Below, one piece after another: positions 28,251 through 41,081 of a stretch of DNA of 60,000 nt. Made by a program: the position numbers and the translations under genes. Source of the stretch: Bolinopsis microptera (Eukaryota > Ctenophora > Tentaculata > Lobata > Bolinopsidae); contig NC_087078.1 of assembly GCF_026151205.1 (NCBI RefSeq), forward strand, positions 3,192,175-3,252,174. The letters are read 5' to 3'. The number at the start of each line of letters is the position of its first letter. Position 1 is the first letter of the stretch. The notes below the pieces were generated by a model that did not search any database, had not been told where the DNA came from, and worked only from the letters and a program-made list of their open reading frames with translations.

Positions 28251-31200
28251 AAACTCCGTATATAGTGTTTCTGGATTAGAAGTCGACTATTTATGCTAAT
28301 TCTCGAGACGATAATAGTCTTGCTTGATTTTCAGACAATAGTCTTAAGTTTCCAGTTGGTTTCATTGGTGTGTTTATTACAAATATTATCTGTTCGCCTT
28401 AAGTTAGCAAATTTTGCTTTCGCAATTGAAACTATTAAAGCGATATGATTGGTCTGCAACAAAAGGGGCTCGAGCGCCATTCCCGCCTACATTCAGTAGG
28501 GTTTTGTGTTCACCCGGCTTATATATCAGGGATTTGATCAACACACGATTCTGATGTCTGGAGGAGTTTCGGCAGTATCGAGATAGCCCGGGACCAATGT
28601 CCGCGGGACAATGTCACGAAACACCTGTCTACCAGATCTTTACTGCATTTTTGGACGCTATCCCTGAATCAAGCAGGGTTACATCATCCCCTGAATCAAG
28701 CAGGGTTTCACATATCCCCTAAAATCAAGCAGGGTTCACATTCAACGCACGCGAATTTCATTCAGCGGTGGTTGTCAGGCTTATTAAACGATTAAGCAAC
28801 CTGACGGGAGGCGGGGGGTCCAGTAATTTCGTCCATTAGACAGTAGAGTACATGTAGGAATTGGAATAGCTGTTGTTGTTGTGTTGATGATGGCAACTGA
28901 TAATACTTTCACCAAAATCGAAACGACTTATATACCACATTTTAACTCGTAATATTTTTTTCATTGAGCAATCAATATTATTCTACTACCTTGGAAGGGA
29001 GTTTCTAGATGTCAATGTGACAAGTGGTATGTGACGGCGCTAACAAAGAAGAAGATACTTTAATTTCGCTGTACACTGTTCTACAGAGAGAAAAAGTGGC
29101 TTATTCTCTACTGACGCTATGCCTATGTTTTAGCAAGTTTCTGACGGGTCCAGTCTCTTGGTGGTGAGCATCTTCGGTTGAGATGTACCCGAACATACAG
29201 AGTCTTTCCAATGAAAGCGCTGTCGCAATCGACATCAGCCTAACCCTGATGAGACGTATTTGGAGCTTGTACGAATGGGTGATAAACAAAAAAGAAACCG
29301 CCCCACAGTTAACAAGCAGCGATACCTTATTATTATTTATGTTATTAATTTAAGTTATTATATTATGTTAACACAAGTTTGCGTTTTATGAAAAATTCAC
29401 GAATTAAGGAGCACATAAATTTTAATTATTATTTGCTATTGCGATACTAGGTGGACTTATTTTTTTTCATTGTTGTTTATTTACTGTCTATTCCGACAAC
29501 ATAGTTTTTTCTTTTCATTGTATCATTTAAGTTAAAAACGGACCTTAAATGAACGCTCGGAGCGGAGGATTCAAACGTTTACGTACGGGCGTTTTGACTT
29601 GAACGTATATGGGCAGACAGACTTAGTGATCTTTAAGTTAAACGGATATTAATATATGTACGCTATGCTAGCTGGGGCCTCTTCTCAGACTCTCGCGCGT
29701 TCAATTTGAATTGATGTCGATTCAAAATTAAAGTTATTTAAAGGTTCAATAAGATATACTTGTCATTGTGGTTTGATTTTGGAACCTTCTCTAGACCTAG
29801 TAATTTTGGTTTCAGTAATTTATGTGCGAGAAATAGCTTCCCAGTCCCACGTCAAAGTGATTTTATAGATTATCCTTATTTTTAAGGGAATCGTTAGGTA
29901 TTCGTATTACTTATAGTATAGTTTTATTATTACACGGTACCTGACCAATATTATTCCCGCGCGATGTTATGACAAATTAGATTCTCTCTTCACTTTGATC
30001 ACTGTTTCTTTCATAAAACAGATTGCTGCGTCAAAGATATTGTTTGCGCGGCTTTTGGTACTCCCAAAAGTACGTCAAATTGTAATTCTGTGAATTGCAT
30101 TATTATAATTTATAGTCATAGGTATAGCTCCATGTTAGTGTCCTACTGGGACTGGTCACCGTTATCCTTGTTTAACTTTAACTGGTCGGAAAAGCGGATG
30201 TGTTATGAAAAATATGTTTATCGCTTTGGCCATTCGGCCGGTAGGAATTAGATCAGAAAATCATGCGGGATACCGATTATAAGACGATAAAACAGTTATC
30301 GCATTTTTTACCTTTACTAAGGCTAATGGTGATGCACGCTAATGGAATTACCTTGATCAGAAGAAGTAAAGACTTTTGCTTTTGGCAAATCTAACAACCA
30401 CGGATATTAAATTTTTCAGCGACATCAACGCTAAAATCGAAACGATTTTCACTTCAAGTTCTTATTTGAGAAAGTAAGAAGTCGGTGGGGGATCGCGACC
30501 GGGTTGGGGGAATTTTTTTTTTACAAAGTAGTACTAGTATGGTTTTCTACTAGTTATGGAACTGTGAAGGTAATTCGTTAGAAGGCTTCTTTACATCTCC
30601 GATCCCCCGGGGTGCGGATAGAAGAAAAACATTTTTTATAGTCTTGGACACTTATTACTAGCTGATAGCACAGACTAAGTTTTTGTTAGGAAGAATTAGG
30701 GTCCGCAAAAGATGACGGTCAGGATAAGTTCTTTGTCTGTAATGTACAATATATTATTATAGGGAGACGAAACACTTTTTGGGTTAGAGAATGGTATGCT
30801 ATAGAAAGTATCATGTAAATTAAGGTACGTATTGGTACCTATTGGTAGAATTGTGGAACACAACAAGAAAATTGAGAATTATCTTGTGCGAGGGTAGGAA
30901 ACCCAGATGGCTGTTTTCTAACCCAATAAAAACTTTATGGAGTACTTTTTCGCAGTAGCCGACCTGATCCTTAATTCGGGTTCTGAAAACTGGTTTATAT
31001 GGGCTTACCAGACGGCCAGACGAGTCTTACCATCCACTTCCTTCTTAGGAGTTCATCACAAGTAGCACCCACCTTGAAGATCTTTGACACCCAGACACAA
31101 CCATTGGCGAACATCTTTGGATATAATCTTACATGCTCCCGATGGATCCCAGGTTTATGGTCTATCTCCTCGTCACCAGCACTTTCGCTAGATCGTCACC

Positions 31201-31849
31201 AGCCCTTTCACTGGGAGTATCAGCCCAATCATTGAAGTGTACACGAATACAGTTGTGTGTTAGATCAATTCTTGGTCTAACATTTAATACTAATTCGTGG
31301 TAAAATCAATTCGCAATGTGCACTCAATGGCAGTTCTGGTCCAGTACGGTAACTTTAGTCTTTAACTTAAACTGTTTGGTAAACGATGTGTACATGGGAA
31401 GTTTTTTATTGTTTATCAGCCGGTAAGTATTTGGAGGGAAAAATCTGCATACACCAGACGAAAATTTTGTATGATTGAGAGTTTGCTTTTACTTATCATG
31501 TCTAAATATTAATAAGGTTTCTTGGCTCAGGTTTTTGATGTATGGGAATGAAAAATAATTTCACTCGAATTTCGACAGATCTTATTACTAACTTGACTGT
31601 ACTTGTATGCTCAAACCGCATGAGTTTATTGATCATCAACTTTCAATAGTTCAAAAGGTATTTTCAACCATAATTAATGATGACACATTTATCTGTTTAA
31701 TGCTCGATACGTCATTCCGTGTACTTTACAGTGTCACAATTACGTAGAGATGCTGTGATGATAGACATTGCGGATGCTGTCCATTTTCGATAATGAGATA
31801 ACATATTTTTTCATTAAATAACTAAAAATTATTAGACATTTTAATAGTT

Positions 31850-32060
31850 ATCTGCTGGCACGTGCATGCTCGCAGCGCTAAATCTCTTCTAACTCATCTA
31901 GAACAAGTAAATTGCCGGGAGGAGGAAACGGAGGCGTGTCGACGTGTTAATATTTCAAATTGATTAACGTTCCTTTACCTTATAGTTCCGAAACGTTAAA
32001 TCTTATAGCGACGCGTTCACAAACTATTTTTAGTGAAGTTCCGTAACGTTCACTACAACT
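31850..32060 (-). repeat. Dispersed repeat R, inverted copy
   Basis: Reverse-complement relative of 28,060-28,250: CGTGCATGC, AGGCGTGTCGACGTGTTAAT, TAACGTTCCTTTACCT and AAACTATTTTTAGTGAAG appear in mirrored order. It lies near the centre of the 12.8-kb palindrome. Confidence 0.65.
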
Positions 32061-32270
32061 AAAGCCGGGTGTCTTCAAAGTTAAACTAAACTTCATCTTG
32101 GACAATGGGACATCATATTTGCGGGACCTATTTCTTCCTAACAAAAACGTAGTCTGTGCTATAGCTAGTTATTAAGTGTCCAAGACTATAAATAATGTTT
32201 TTCTTCTATCGTACACCGGGATCGAGTTGTAAGCTTCTAAACGAATTACCTTCAGCAGTTCGGTTCACGT

Positions 32271-33650
32271 ACTGTAGTGCGCACGACTCTAGTGAGGCTG
32301 TTACCCTAGTGCGAAACTCCAAGTCGACACTGTCGCTAGGAGAGTTACGCTACGGATCGTAGTGCGATCACGTACCCTAGTGCGACAGGAAATTTTCAGG
32401 CGACACTGTCGCACTACAGTCGCGTTCCTGGACTGTAGTGGCTGTGCAGACACGAACTAAAGGGCGACAAAACACTTTACGCAATAAAAATTTGACTTCC
32501 ATTTTTAGTTTTGTTTTAAATGAACAGAGTGTAGTGTGTATGAGTATATATGGGGTTAAATATAAAATCAAAGTTACCAATCCACGAAGATTAGGTCACG
32601 GAGGATTAGGTCCACGAGCAAAAGCACCCGATCCATTCTTAAAGTACTTCCATACTGCTGAGTTTCTCTGCGTTGTATTCCGGGACTAGGTCATGTTGCT
32701 GCATTTTCCTCCAAAGTTGCTTGCTTGTGGTGGAAGAAAAGCATTACTCTCTTGGTAGTATACAGGTTGTCTCACAGCGTTTATCAGGGCTCTCTCGTAG
32801 TCGCTATGACTGATGAGGTGTCGACTCCAAAAGCAAGGAGCTCATCCAAGAGGGCTTCATATGGTCCAACAGCATCTGCAATTTGGTGTTTCGTAGGAGA
32901 GGTCAGTATCGGAAGCTTTCCGTTTTCATTTGTGCTTTGCTGTGTGGACTGAGTTTGCTGCAGGAGTAGGTGGGTGGGATTAAGTCTTCGAATGCGTCAC
33001 TGTAGTGTAGTTCATCAGACTGAGCGTCCGGAGGCATGATTCTTCCTAGTGGGATAGCCAGTAGGGTCTGTCGTCGCGCTTCTAATTATCCAGGCAGTAG
33101 CGGTATCCGTGTGGATAACGTTTCTTGAACCAGTAGTGCGTCAGGACATGGAGGTGATTGAAGAATACATGTTGTGTTGTCGATGCTTGGGTAGATAGAC
33201 ATCATCGTGACTTTATATATATGCCCAAGAATATGAACTTGTTATCCAAATCGGAAGATATACTTCATCCGATACGTGTGATAGGAATGAGGATCATTTG
33301 CTGCTTAAGAGTTACCCGGTGGGGATCTCACACTGCATACGTGGATTGAATGACCCGTAAGGAATTGGATCAGTGGATCACTTCGATAACCGTGGATAGT
33401 GAACCGACGAATGTATTCGCAAGATTCAAATCGAATAAGTGACGTGAACCGACCCGACGAATCCACTTATGGTACTTAAGAAGGATGGATGTGACTGAGC
33501 TTGGAATAAGTAAGGATATTTTTGTGCAGGTAGTGTACGCTACCGGATGGGTAGTGCGACACGTACCCTAGTGCGGACAGCTGAGGGTGTTTTTGTCGGA
33601 CTTCGCACTAGAGTACGTGTAGAATTACAGTAGTGGTCGCACTACAGTAA
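32271..33650. mobile_element. Nested insertion with GTAGTGCG inverted ends
   Basis: It interrupts the right palindrome arm. 32,120-32,260 and 33,665-33,800 are both mirrored by 30,360-30,720 in the left arm, where this segment is absent. The left end carries TACTGTAGTGCG and CCCTAGTGCG; the right end carries CGCACTAGAG and CGCACTACAGTA, roughly inverted. No motif-bearing frame inside. Borders are approximate. Confidence 0.55.
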
Positions 33651-33916
33651 GATTACCCTTTCTCTAAGTAGATCTTCGAAGTGGAAAATCGTTTCCTATT
33701 TTACTTTTTAGATTGTTGTCGTGAAAATTTCCGTGGTTTTTAGATTTGCCAAAAGCAAAGTTCTTACTTCTTTCTTCTGATCAAGGAATTCCTTAGCGTT
33801 GCATCACCATTGCCTTAGGTAAGGTATAAAATTCGTTAACTGTTTTATCGTTTATCGGTTATACGGCTGATTGTCTGATCTAATTCTACCGGCCCGAATG
33901 GCATAAGCGTAAAACA

Positions 33917-34298
33917 GCTCCTACTAATCGCTCGCAAATTTTAAGAAAATTCTTGTAGAAAAAAGGCCACATTTAGGCATATGAAAGTGATCTGGATCGG
34001 TGTTTTTTTGGACGCTGATTCCGATTCACCCCCCATGACGTTGGGTTAAAATGCTTCCCTGGAGAGTTATGGGCAAAAACCGTTTTGGTCACGTGACAGG
34101 CTAGTTAAACGTGAATTTCGATTATTTAGGGCACGGGTTAGGGTTAGGGGTTTGTGGTTAAGATTATGATAGCTTCGGGGTTATGGTTAGGGTTAGGGTT
34201 GGGATTGGGTTTATGTAAACCGTGTTTGTTACGGCTGCAAAACCAAAAAAACCAAAGTCACGTGAAATTTTTGGGCGAGAGATTTTGTAAGAGCCGCG
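33917..34298. mobile_element. MITE with 8-bp target duplication and telomere-like core
   Basis: Imperfect inverted ends: left GCTCCTACTAATCGCTCGCA; the right end reads GGCTCTTACAAAATCTCTCG on the other strand. Flanks GTAAAACA (33,909-33,916) and ATAAAACA (34,299-34,306) agree at 7 of 8 bases. The mirrored left arm (about 30,190-30,230) lacks the insert and reads through GATAAACA on the equivalent strand. The core has degenerate TTAGGG units (34,135-34,205). Confidence 0.65.
34135..34205. repeat. Degenerate TTAGGG repeats
   Basis: GGGTTAGGGTTAGGGG and GGTTAGGGTTAGGGTTGGG are separated by a less regular stretch. It is inside the MITE, so it is not evidence for a chromosome end. Confidence 0.8.
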
Positions 34299-37200
34299 AT
34301 AAAACAGTATTTTTTCATTAAACAAATCCGCCGCGGTTTCCAACAGTTTAAGTTAAACAAAGGTTAACGGTGCCAGTTCCTCGTGGGTCAATGACATGGA
34401 GCCTTATTTCCTATGACTATAAATTTATAATAATGCAATTCCAAATTCACAGAATTGCATTTTGACGTAATTTTGGGAGTACCAAAAGCGCGCCAAACTA
34501 AATATATTTGACGCGCGAATCTGTTTTTGAAAGAATCTGTCAGAGTGAAAGATCTAAATTTGTTAATAAACATCGCGAGGGGATTAATATTGAGTCACGT
34601 ACGTGTAATAATAAAAACTATATATAAGTATACGCATACCTAACGTTCCCTTAAAAATAAGGATAATTATAAATCACTTTGGCGTGGGGACTGGGAAGCT
34701 ATTCTCGCACATAACTTACGACATCCAAAATTCTAGGGTCTAGGAGGTTCAAAATCAAAACCAGCAATGATAAGTTTATCTTATTGAACTTTAATTAACT
34801 TTAATTTGAATCGACACCAATTCAAATTGAAGCTCGAGAGTCTGAGAAGAGGCCCCAGCTAGGGCATAGCGTACATTTATTAATATCCGTTTATCCTTAA
34901 GTTTTAAATAGGTCTGGGGGGCCCCATTTACGTTCAAGTCAACGCCCGAAGTAAACGTTTGAATGCCTCGGGGCTCCGAGCGTTCATTTTAATGTCCGTT
35001 TTTAACTTTAAATGGTTAAATGAGATATTAAACTATGTTGTCGGAATTAGCAGTAAATAAACAACAATGAATAAAATAAGTCACTAGTATAGCAAGAAGC
35101 AAATAATAATAATTATTGCTCTTAATTCGTGGAATTTTTCATAAGACGCAAAACTTGTGTTAAACATAAATATAATAACATAAATATAATAACATAAATA
35201 ATTAATAAGTCTCGCTGCTTGTTAACTGTGGCGGGCAGTTTTTTTTGTTTATCTCCCAGTCCGTGCAAGTCCAATTCGTCTCACAGGGTGAGGTGATGTC
35301 GATTTGCGACAGCGCTTTCATTGGAAAACTCTGTAGTTCGGGTACCTCTCAACCGAAGTTGGCTCCACCATGAGACTGGACCGTCAGAATCTTGGCCTAA
35401 ACTTGAGGCAGCGTCAGTAGAGAATTCAGTAGAGATATAAGCCTATTTTCTCTCTGTAGAACGTGTACTGCGAAATTAAAGTATCTTCTTCTTTGTTGCG
35501 CCGTCAACCACCATCGTGTCCATAACATCTAGAACTCCTTCCAGACATACTGATTCGTGTGTTTATCATTTCCCTGATATATATGCGGGGCTGAACACAA
35601 AACCCTACTGAATGTAGGGGGGAATTGGGTGCTCGTGCCACCTTTTGTTGGCAAGACTAATCATATCGCTTTTATAGTTTCAATTGCGAAAAGCAATATT
35701 TGCTAACTTTAAGGTGAACAGTAATATGTATTAATTACACCGATGAAACCAACAGGAATCTTAAGATATTGTCTGAAAATTCTAAGCAAGGACTATATCG
35801 GCTCGAGAAATTGAGCATAAATAGTGAACTTCTATCCCAGAAAACCTAGGAGATTCGGGGGACTCCTGTTGTCATATTGATGGGAGGTCGACTTTACGGC
35901 TTTGATCACAGACGTCCGATACAGCTTGGAAAGCGCAAGATCTGCTGATGAGCAATTCCGTGGTCTGTACTCCTAATCAATGACGGCTAAAACTAGGTAA
36001 TTTTGCGCATGAACTTTTCAATATTATTCGATTTACTTTTCAGAGCCACCGAATTGAAGCCTGTATTGTTTATGGCTGAGGAACCCATCTGGATATCGTG
36101 TTAGTAGCTGTCTGCAAACTATTAAGCGTATTAATGGCTATTACAGTAGGCCCTCAACAGTTTGAATACCATCCCCAAAGCCAACAGTGATGATTAGTCG
36201 AAGCATAATGAAACTAGCAAGTATTTTAGCGAGACACAATGATGAAACTGGCCGATCAAGCACTTTTTTGGATTCCCAGCACTAAAATAAGATCACTGTT
36301 TCCAACAGTTAAAGTTAAGATTTATAAACTTAACGTTGCCTAAGTCTGAGAACATGGAAGCACAGTGCCAATATGATTTTACGCGCGAATTACCCAGATT
36401 AACTAAAAAAGGAATGCCGTAAAGAGAATCTTATCGCGTCGCGCTGGAATAATTTTGGTCACGACATCTTTTTGTGTTCCCTTTTGAAAACCAATACCAG
36501 TGCAGAGAGTAGTTTCAGAAACGCATATCAACTTGCAAAGATTAATGTACCTGGGTAACTACGCTCAGCTTTTGCATTTTATTAAGTTTAAACACATGTG
36601 ATTTAACATGAAAATTTTTTATGGCGATCTTAAAAAATGCTATAGCTGATAGGGCGGTATGACAGGTTTAGCAACGCCCGGGGAATTATAGCAGCAAATT
36701 CTGCTACTGCTAGATTGCCTTATTCAGTATCACGGAGAATCGAAGCTAATATTATAGTGGTACGATGGCATGTCCATTCTGGGTCAGCGGTGTAATTGTA
36801 TTTACTTATTATGTTGCATGGATAGTCCCTGCTTGCTGTTGGCGTTGCTGCTGCGAGGCTGGCTGGTATAATTGTCGGAGAAAACTCTTTGGCTTCGTAC
36901 TCTCTTCACTTCTTTCTCCGCACAAAAATGTTCAATCCGTTGGGAGGCCCTGTTTAGTCAAATAAAAGTATGAACCCTCAATCATGGTTTAGTTCTAAAA
37001 CTTTGGTAATGGAAATTGTAGTTTTGTGCTTTCTCATAACTATCGTCTATTCGAACTGTGATCAATAAAACATCACGCGGTTGCTACACTCAAAGTTCAG
37101 TTAAGGAGTCGTTTACTATCAGCAGAGGGGTCTTCCAAATTGCAAATGATTACGATTGACCATATAATATTGTAATTTTGGCACCAATAGCACAATATCT

Positions 37201-37454
37201 AATAGCGATACCCGGATTTATTTAACATTTAACAATTTTGTTAATCGTATTGCCATGCAGTTGTTTGTGTAAACTGTAGTACTAGTTGGTAATCGTTTTC
37301 TTGTAAAAAGTAATTTTTGTTTCCTTCGATAGTAAATTATTTTGTCCCCAAAATTCATATATTTTATAATAATACAAAATTGTTTTTAGACCAATTATTC
37401 AAATGTCAATAAGTCATGTGGCATGTAAGCGCCAAAGACAAATTGCTAAAAGGC

Positions 37455-37690
37455 TCGGCGCAACTGCAGAAACTGCCACTAACTGCCATAACTGCTACAT
37501 ACTGCCACTAACTGCTACAAACTGCACTAACTGCTGCAAACTAGCGCGCGCAGTGCGTTGGGCGCGAATTGTAGCTGTTAGTGGCAGTTGAGTGGCAGTT
37601 AGTGGCAGTTAGTAGAGTTGTGGCGTTTGTAACAGTTAGTGGCAGTTTGTGGCAGCATAGTGGCAGTTGTTGCAGTTAGTGACAGTTTTC
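37455..37690. repeat. Subterminal ACTGCCACTA tandem repeats, right
   Basis: Mirror of 24,930-25,140: units of ACTGCCACTAACTGC, a GCGCGC turn (about 37,543-37,565), then GCAGTTAGTGGCAGTT units up to the right terminus of the large element. Confidence 0.85.
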
Positions 37691-37917
37691 TTTGCACTTT
37701 GTCCTCCTGTGCGGCCGTGTTTTGTATTTGAGAGCTGTTGCTATGCTCGTTAGCATACTGTTCCTTCTGGTAACTGGTCAAGATTCCGTGTCAAATTTGA
37801 AAAATTCGAATATTTTTAGACCACGCCCATTCAAAATTAAAAACACCTATATTGTTTTTTTCTCTGAACTTGCTGGGACGCCTAATTTTTCAGAGACGGT
37901 AATTATTAAATGTTGCA

Positions 37918-39171
37918 AGTTAATTCACTACTTAAGGTCTTGTGGGTGGGTGCAACAAATTTCAGCTTCTAACACACAGAGATTGGGGGCATATTAGATC
38001 TTGTTATTACCAGGATGGTTTCTTTTTTTATTTTTAAACTCACGATTGCATTGAAGTTCTAGATCCTGTAATTACTGATTCTGGCACATCGTCTGTCCAC
38101 TACTTTGTTCTTTTAATTGCAATGTTTGTAATCTCCAGCCCCATTGGCACTCTATAGAACCAATTACTTACAGAAAACATTGCTTTTGCTTTAGACCTAG
38201 ATGCTTTTTATTCTGAGGACATTCTTAAGTCCAAAAACTATGTGACACTGATTGCTTCAATGACCTCGTAGTGCAGTTGATATCTATGAGTATGTGCTGT
38301 GCAGTATTTTGGAACAAGCTTGCTAAAGAAAAACTTTCATCCCAAGAAAAGATCATAAACGCCTGAATGGGGTCTACACACTGTGCAACTAGCAAAAGCA
38401 ATGAGAAGGAAGAAAGGATTGAGAGAATGTATCAAAAGAATCATGATTGCCCAGATTTTTAACGACTGTACAGGAAAGCATCAGAGAGTGGCATCCTTAG
38501 TCATTGTTTTCCACAAGAGATCACTTCTACAACACAAGGTCTACAAGATAGTGCAGGTGATGTAAAAAGACTTATTCCACGTTAATAAGTTGCTCAATTA
38601 AAGAAAAAGGTTGATACTACTACACCTTCTTGCTCCTTCATATCTTGATGAGTGCTAAAAACTGTGCACAGTTCTTTAAATCAAAGGTCGACAACATATA
38701 CAACAACATTTATTTAGAACAACAATCCAGGATTCTCCTAACTCCAGAGGATTTGTTCTCTTTTAATAGCCCAAAGATAGTTCAATTCCGTCTTGTGTCT
38801 GATGAAGAAACTAGTAAGGCTTCATAAAGAATATGTCTAACAAATTGTGATCTTGACCCCATACCTACAATGATTCTCATTCAAGTGTATACAGAATCTT
38901 CCTTCTGATTCATTTATAGTCAATGAATCATTAGTTAAATGTGAGTTTCCTATAAACTTAAGGGAGGCTCATCATTCGTCCAAGTTTGAGAAAGAAGAAA
39001 ATGGCCTTGACGATGAATCTCTATCTAACTTATAGGCCCTATTTAGCAATCTTTCTTTCTTGTCAAAATTCATTGAGAATGTGTATCTTACAGCTCACGT
39101 TATCTTGAGGATAACATAACTTGCCTTTCTAAAGTTCAGTCCGGCGATAGGAAGTTTCATAGTGTGAAACT
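37918..39171 (+). pseudogene. Decayed non-LTR retrotransposon fragment
   Basis: Translation in shifting frames gives the end of a LINE endonuclease (CGWVQQISASNTQRLGAY, then LDLVITR and DPVITDSGTSSVHYFVLL, where the SDH-like motif is degraded to SVH). Linker-like sequence follows (WNKLAKEKLSSQEK, AMRRKKGLRECIK, CAQFFKSKVDNIYNNIY), as found between endonuclease and reverse transcriptase. There are many stops and frame changes and no polymerase. It separates the two X-unit copies. Confidence 0.6.
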
Positions 39172-40736
39172 CTTCGAAAACATAACAAATTTGATAAAAT
39201 CACACACGAAGCTATGCGCCGAGTAATTCAGCCCAAGAATATATAAACAAAAACTGACGAGTTAATGGAAAATCATAGTTAAATTAATAATTATAATAAT
39301 ATTATCGCTTGTTAAATTTTGATTGTATACCTCGAATCTGATTTTAATTTTACTAAACGGAACATATTTTTTTGCGCAGTGATCTTTTCGAGCTTTATCA
39401 AATTAAAAGGAACCGAACAAATAAAACAAAAATTAAATTAAAGATTAGCATTCACAATTCAAAAATAAATAAATATTGATCCTTGTTGATTTAAATTTCA
39501 TATCATGTCGGGACCTTTCAAAAGTTTTTGGTAGCACCGTATTATATAATTTGCATTGCTTCGCGTAATTATTAATTTGTGGCGCCGCGCATTATCATGC
39601 TGCCTTCTGAGTTCACAAAGCCATGTATCTACGCGTACTGCGTGACGCGCTTGTTTCACAACAATTAGCGCCTTCGGCGGTCACGCGCTACTGCAAGCGA
39701 GAGGGCTAGCTGGTTAGAGCAACCTTCTGAGTACTAATATAGTATAATATATATTGAATATATATATTGAATATAATAGAATATTTTTAATAACGTGATC
39801 GTGTTTATGAACTTAACGGGTGATACTCGTAAAATATTTGTTCCATTGCATATATTTATATTAGGACCGTCGACGAGTCCAACTCGGCGCGCGTCCTGGT
39901 AGGTTATAAACCTACAATTATGAACACAAAAATTCTTGACCATTGTTAATGATCTGGCCCGGCGCGCGCTACTTCTTAGCACTTGCCATCGAGAACTTGC
40001 TTTCGAGAAGAAAGCTGCGCGCGCTACTTCGAAGAAATTTAGACGAGTAACATCCGTCAAAAAAATTCAGGTCCCAAGGCAAATTGTACATTAAATGTTA
40101 AAACTTAACGACATGAAAATTGAAACCTGAGTAAATTTTATTTTCGAGTATCAAAAATTTATAAACATTCCAATTATATTGAAGATTTAGATTTAAATAT
40201 TGAGCCCTTTGGCTAGAGAATATTTTCTTAGATAGGACAGTTTTTAATATATGATAATGTTAATGAATTGTAATTGATTGATATGTAATATTTAGGCCCG
40301 TGGCCAGCTTTTTCTAGTAGTATTGTATAATAAACATAAAATATTATATGCTTTCGTAGCTTCATTACTGAGTAAATGACGATGTACCTTCAGTTGCAGC
40401 ATCGCAAGCCATTTCATACCTCTTCTTTATTATATATATAATAGGCGTATATGACATTATATGCTATTCCACAGAGCCAGGTAATACAGGGTGGGCCAAA
40501 AGTCACTGGACATGCGTTGGCCTTAATTAGCTCCGCCGTGTTTTGTATTTGAGAGCTGTTGCTTTGCAGATAGCATACTGTACCTTCTGGTAACTGGTTC
40601 AAGGATTCCGTTGTCAAAATTTGAAAATTCGAATATTTTAGACCACGCCCATTCAAAATTAAAACACCTATATTGTTTTCTCTGAACATGCTGGACGCCT
40701 AATTTTTTCAGAGACGGTAGATTATTAAATGTTGCA
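39172..40736. repeat. X unit, copy 2 (uninterrupted)
   Basis: 1.56 kb, matching 17,527-18,035 plus 23,990-24,895 plus 37,712-37,917 with small indels. It preserves both empty insertion sites: GCGCCTTCG at about 39,668-39,676 and AGCTCCGCCGTG near 40,530. The short GAGGGCTAGCTGGTTAGAGC stretch looks like a polymerase III A box, but no tRNA fold follows. Confidence 0.85.
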
Positions 40737-41081
40737 TCTGATCTGAAAAAAATGACGTGAAACGGATTAGAAATGACGAAGTTATCAAGCATTTTGTGTA
40801 TCACGTTAACAAAATTGACTGGGTGATTATGTGACACATCTCTAATTTTTTCAGGACAAACGTAATTCGAATGGCCAAACACAATTCAATAAAATTTAGC
40901 TCGATCCAACTATCCAAACTATAAAATAAATGCAAAAAAGAACCTTCATTTGAAAAAAATGAAATCGAATATTTTTCGATTTGACAAATTCCTCGAACCA
41001 GTGGTGATAGTAAGTCGTATTGGCCACTCAGTGACTGAGCTATTAAGGAATACAATTTTTTTTCTGGGAGGGGTGGTTGGA

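Larger units (their letters stand above)
24896..37711. mobile_element. Giant palindromic TIR element, about 12.8 kb
   Basis: The ends are inverted: left CACAGGAGG...AGTGCAAAGA.ACTGTC, right its reverse complement. Next inside come tandem CAGTTAGTGG/CCACTAACTG repeats on both sides (24,930-25,140; 37,455-37,690). Arms match inverted along their length, for example 26,590-26,660 with 36,640-36,715, 27,040-27,110 with 36,225-36,300, 28,420-28,520 with 35,595-35,700, 29,030-29,120 with 35,400-35,500, 29,600-29,760 with 34,790-34,910, and 30,560-30,720 with 32,120-32,260. No transposase or long frame was found. Secondary insertions break the symmetry. Confidence 0.75.
17527..37917. repeat. X unit, copy 1, split by two large TIR elements
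   Basis: Three blocks, 17,527-18,035, 23,990-24,895 and 37,712-37,917, align in order and orientation with the uninterrupted copy at 39,172-40,736. Block 1 starts CTTCGAAAACATAACAAATT. Block 2 holds GAGGGCTAG, the GGCGCGCGCTACTTC stretch and CAGGGTGGG. Block 3 starts near GTGTTTTGTATTTGAGAGCT and ends TTAAATGTTGCA. No coding capacity is seen in X itself. Whether X is an old transposon or a plain segmental duplication is unresolved. Confidence 0.8.

Noticed and set aside
34135-34205. Telomere or chromosome end
   Set aside because: The TTAGGG units are few and degenerate, and they sit inside a small transposon-like insert within the arm of the large palindrome.
36765-36965. 66-codon Cys/Trp-rich frame
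   Set aside because: It falls in the right arm of the large palindrome, and the mirrored left arm does not preserve it. No motif.
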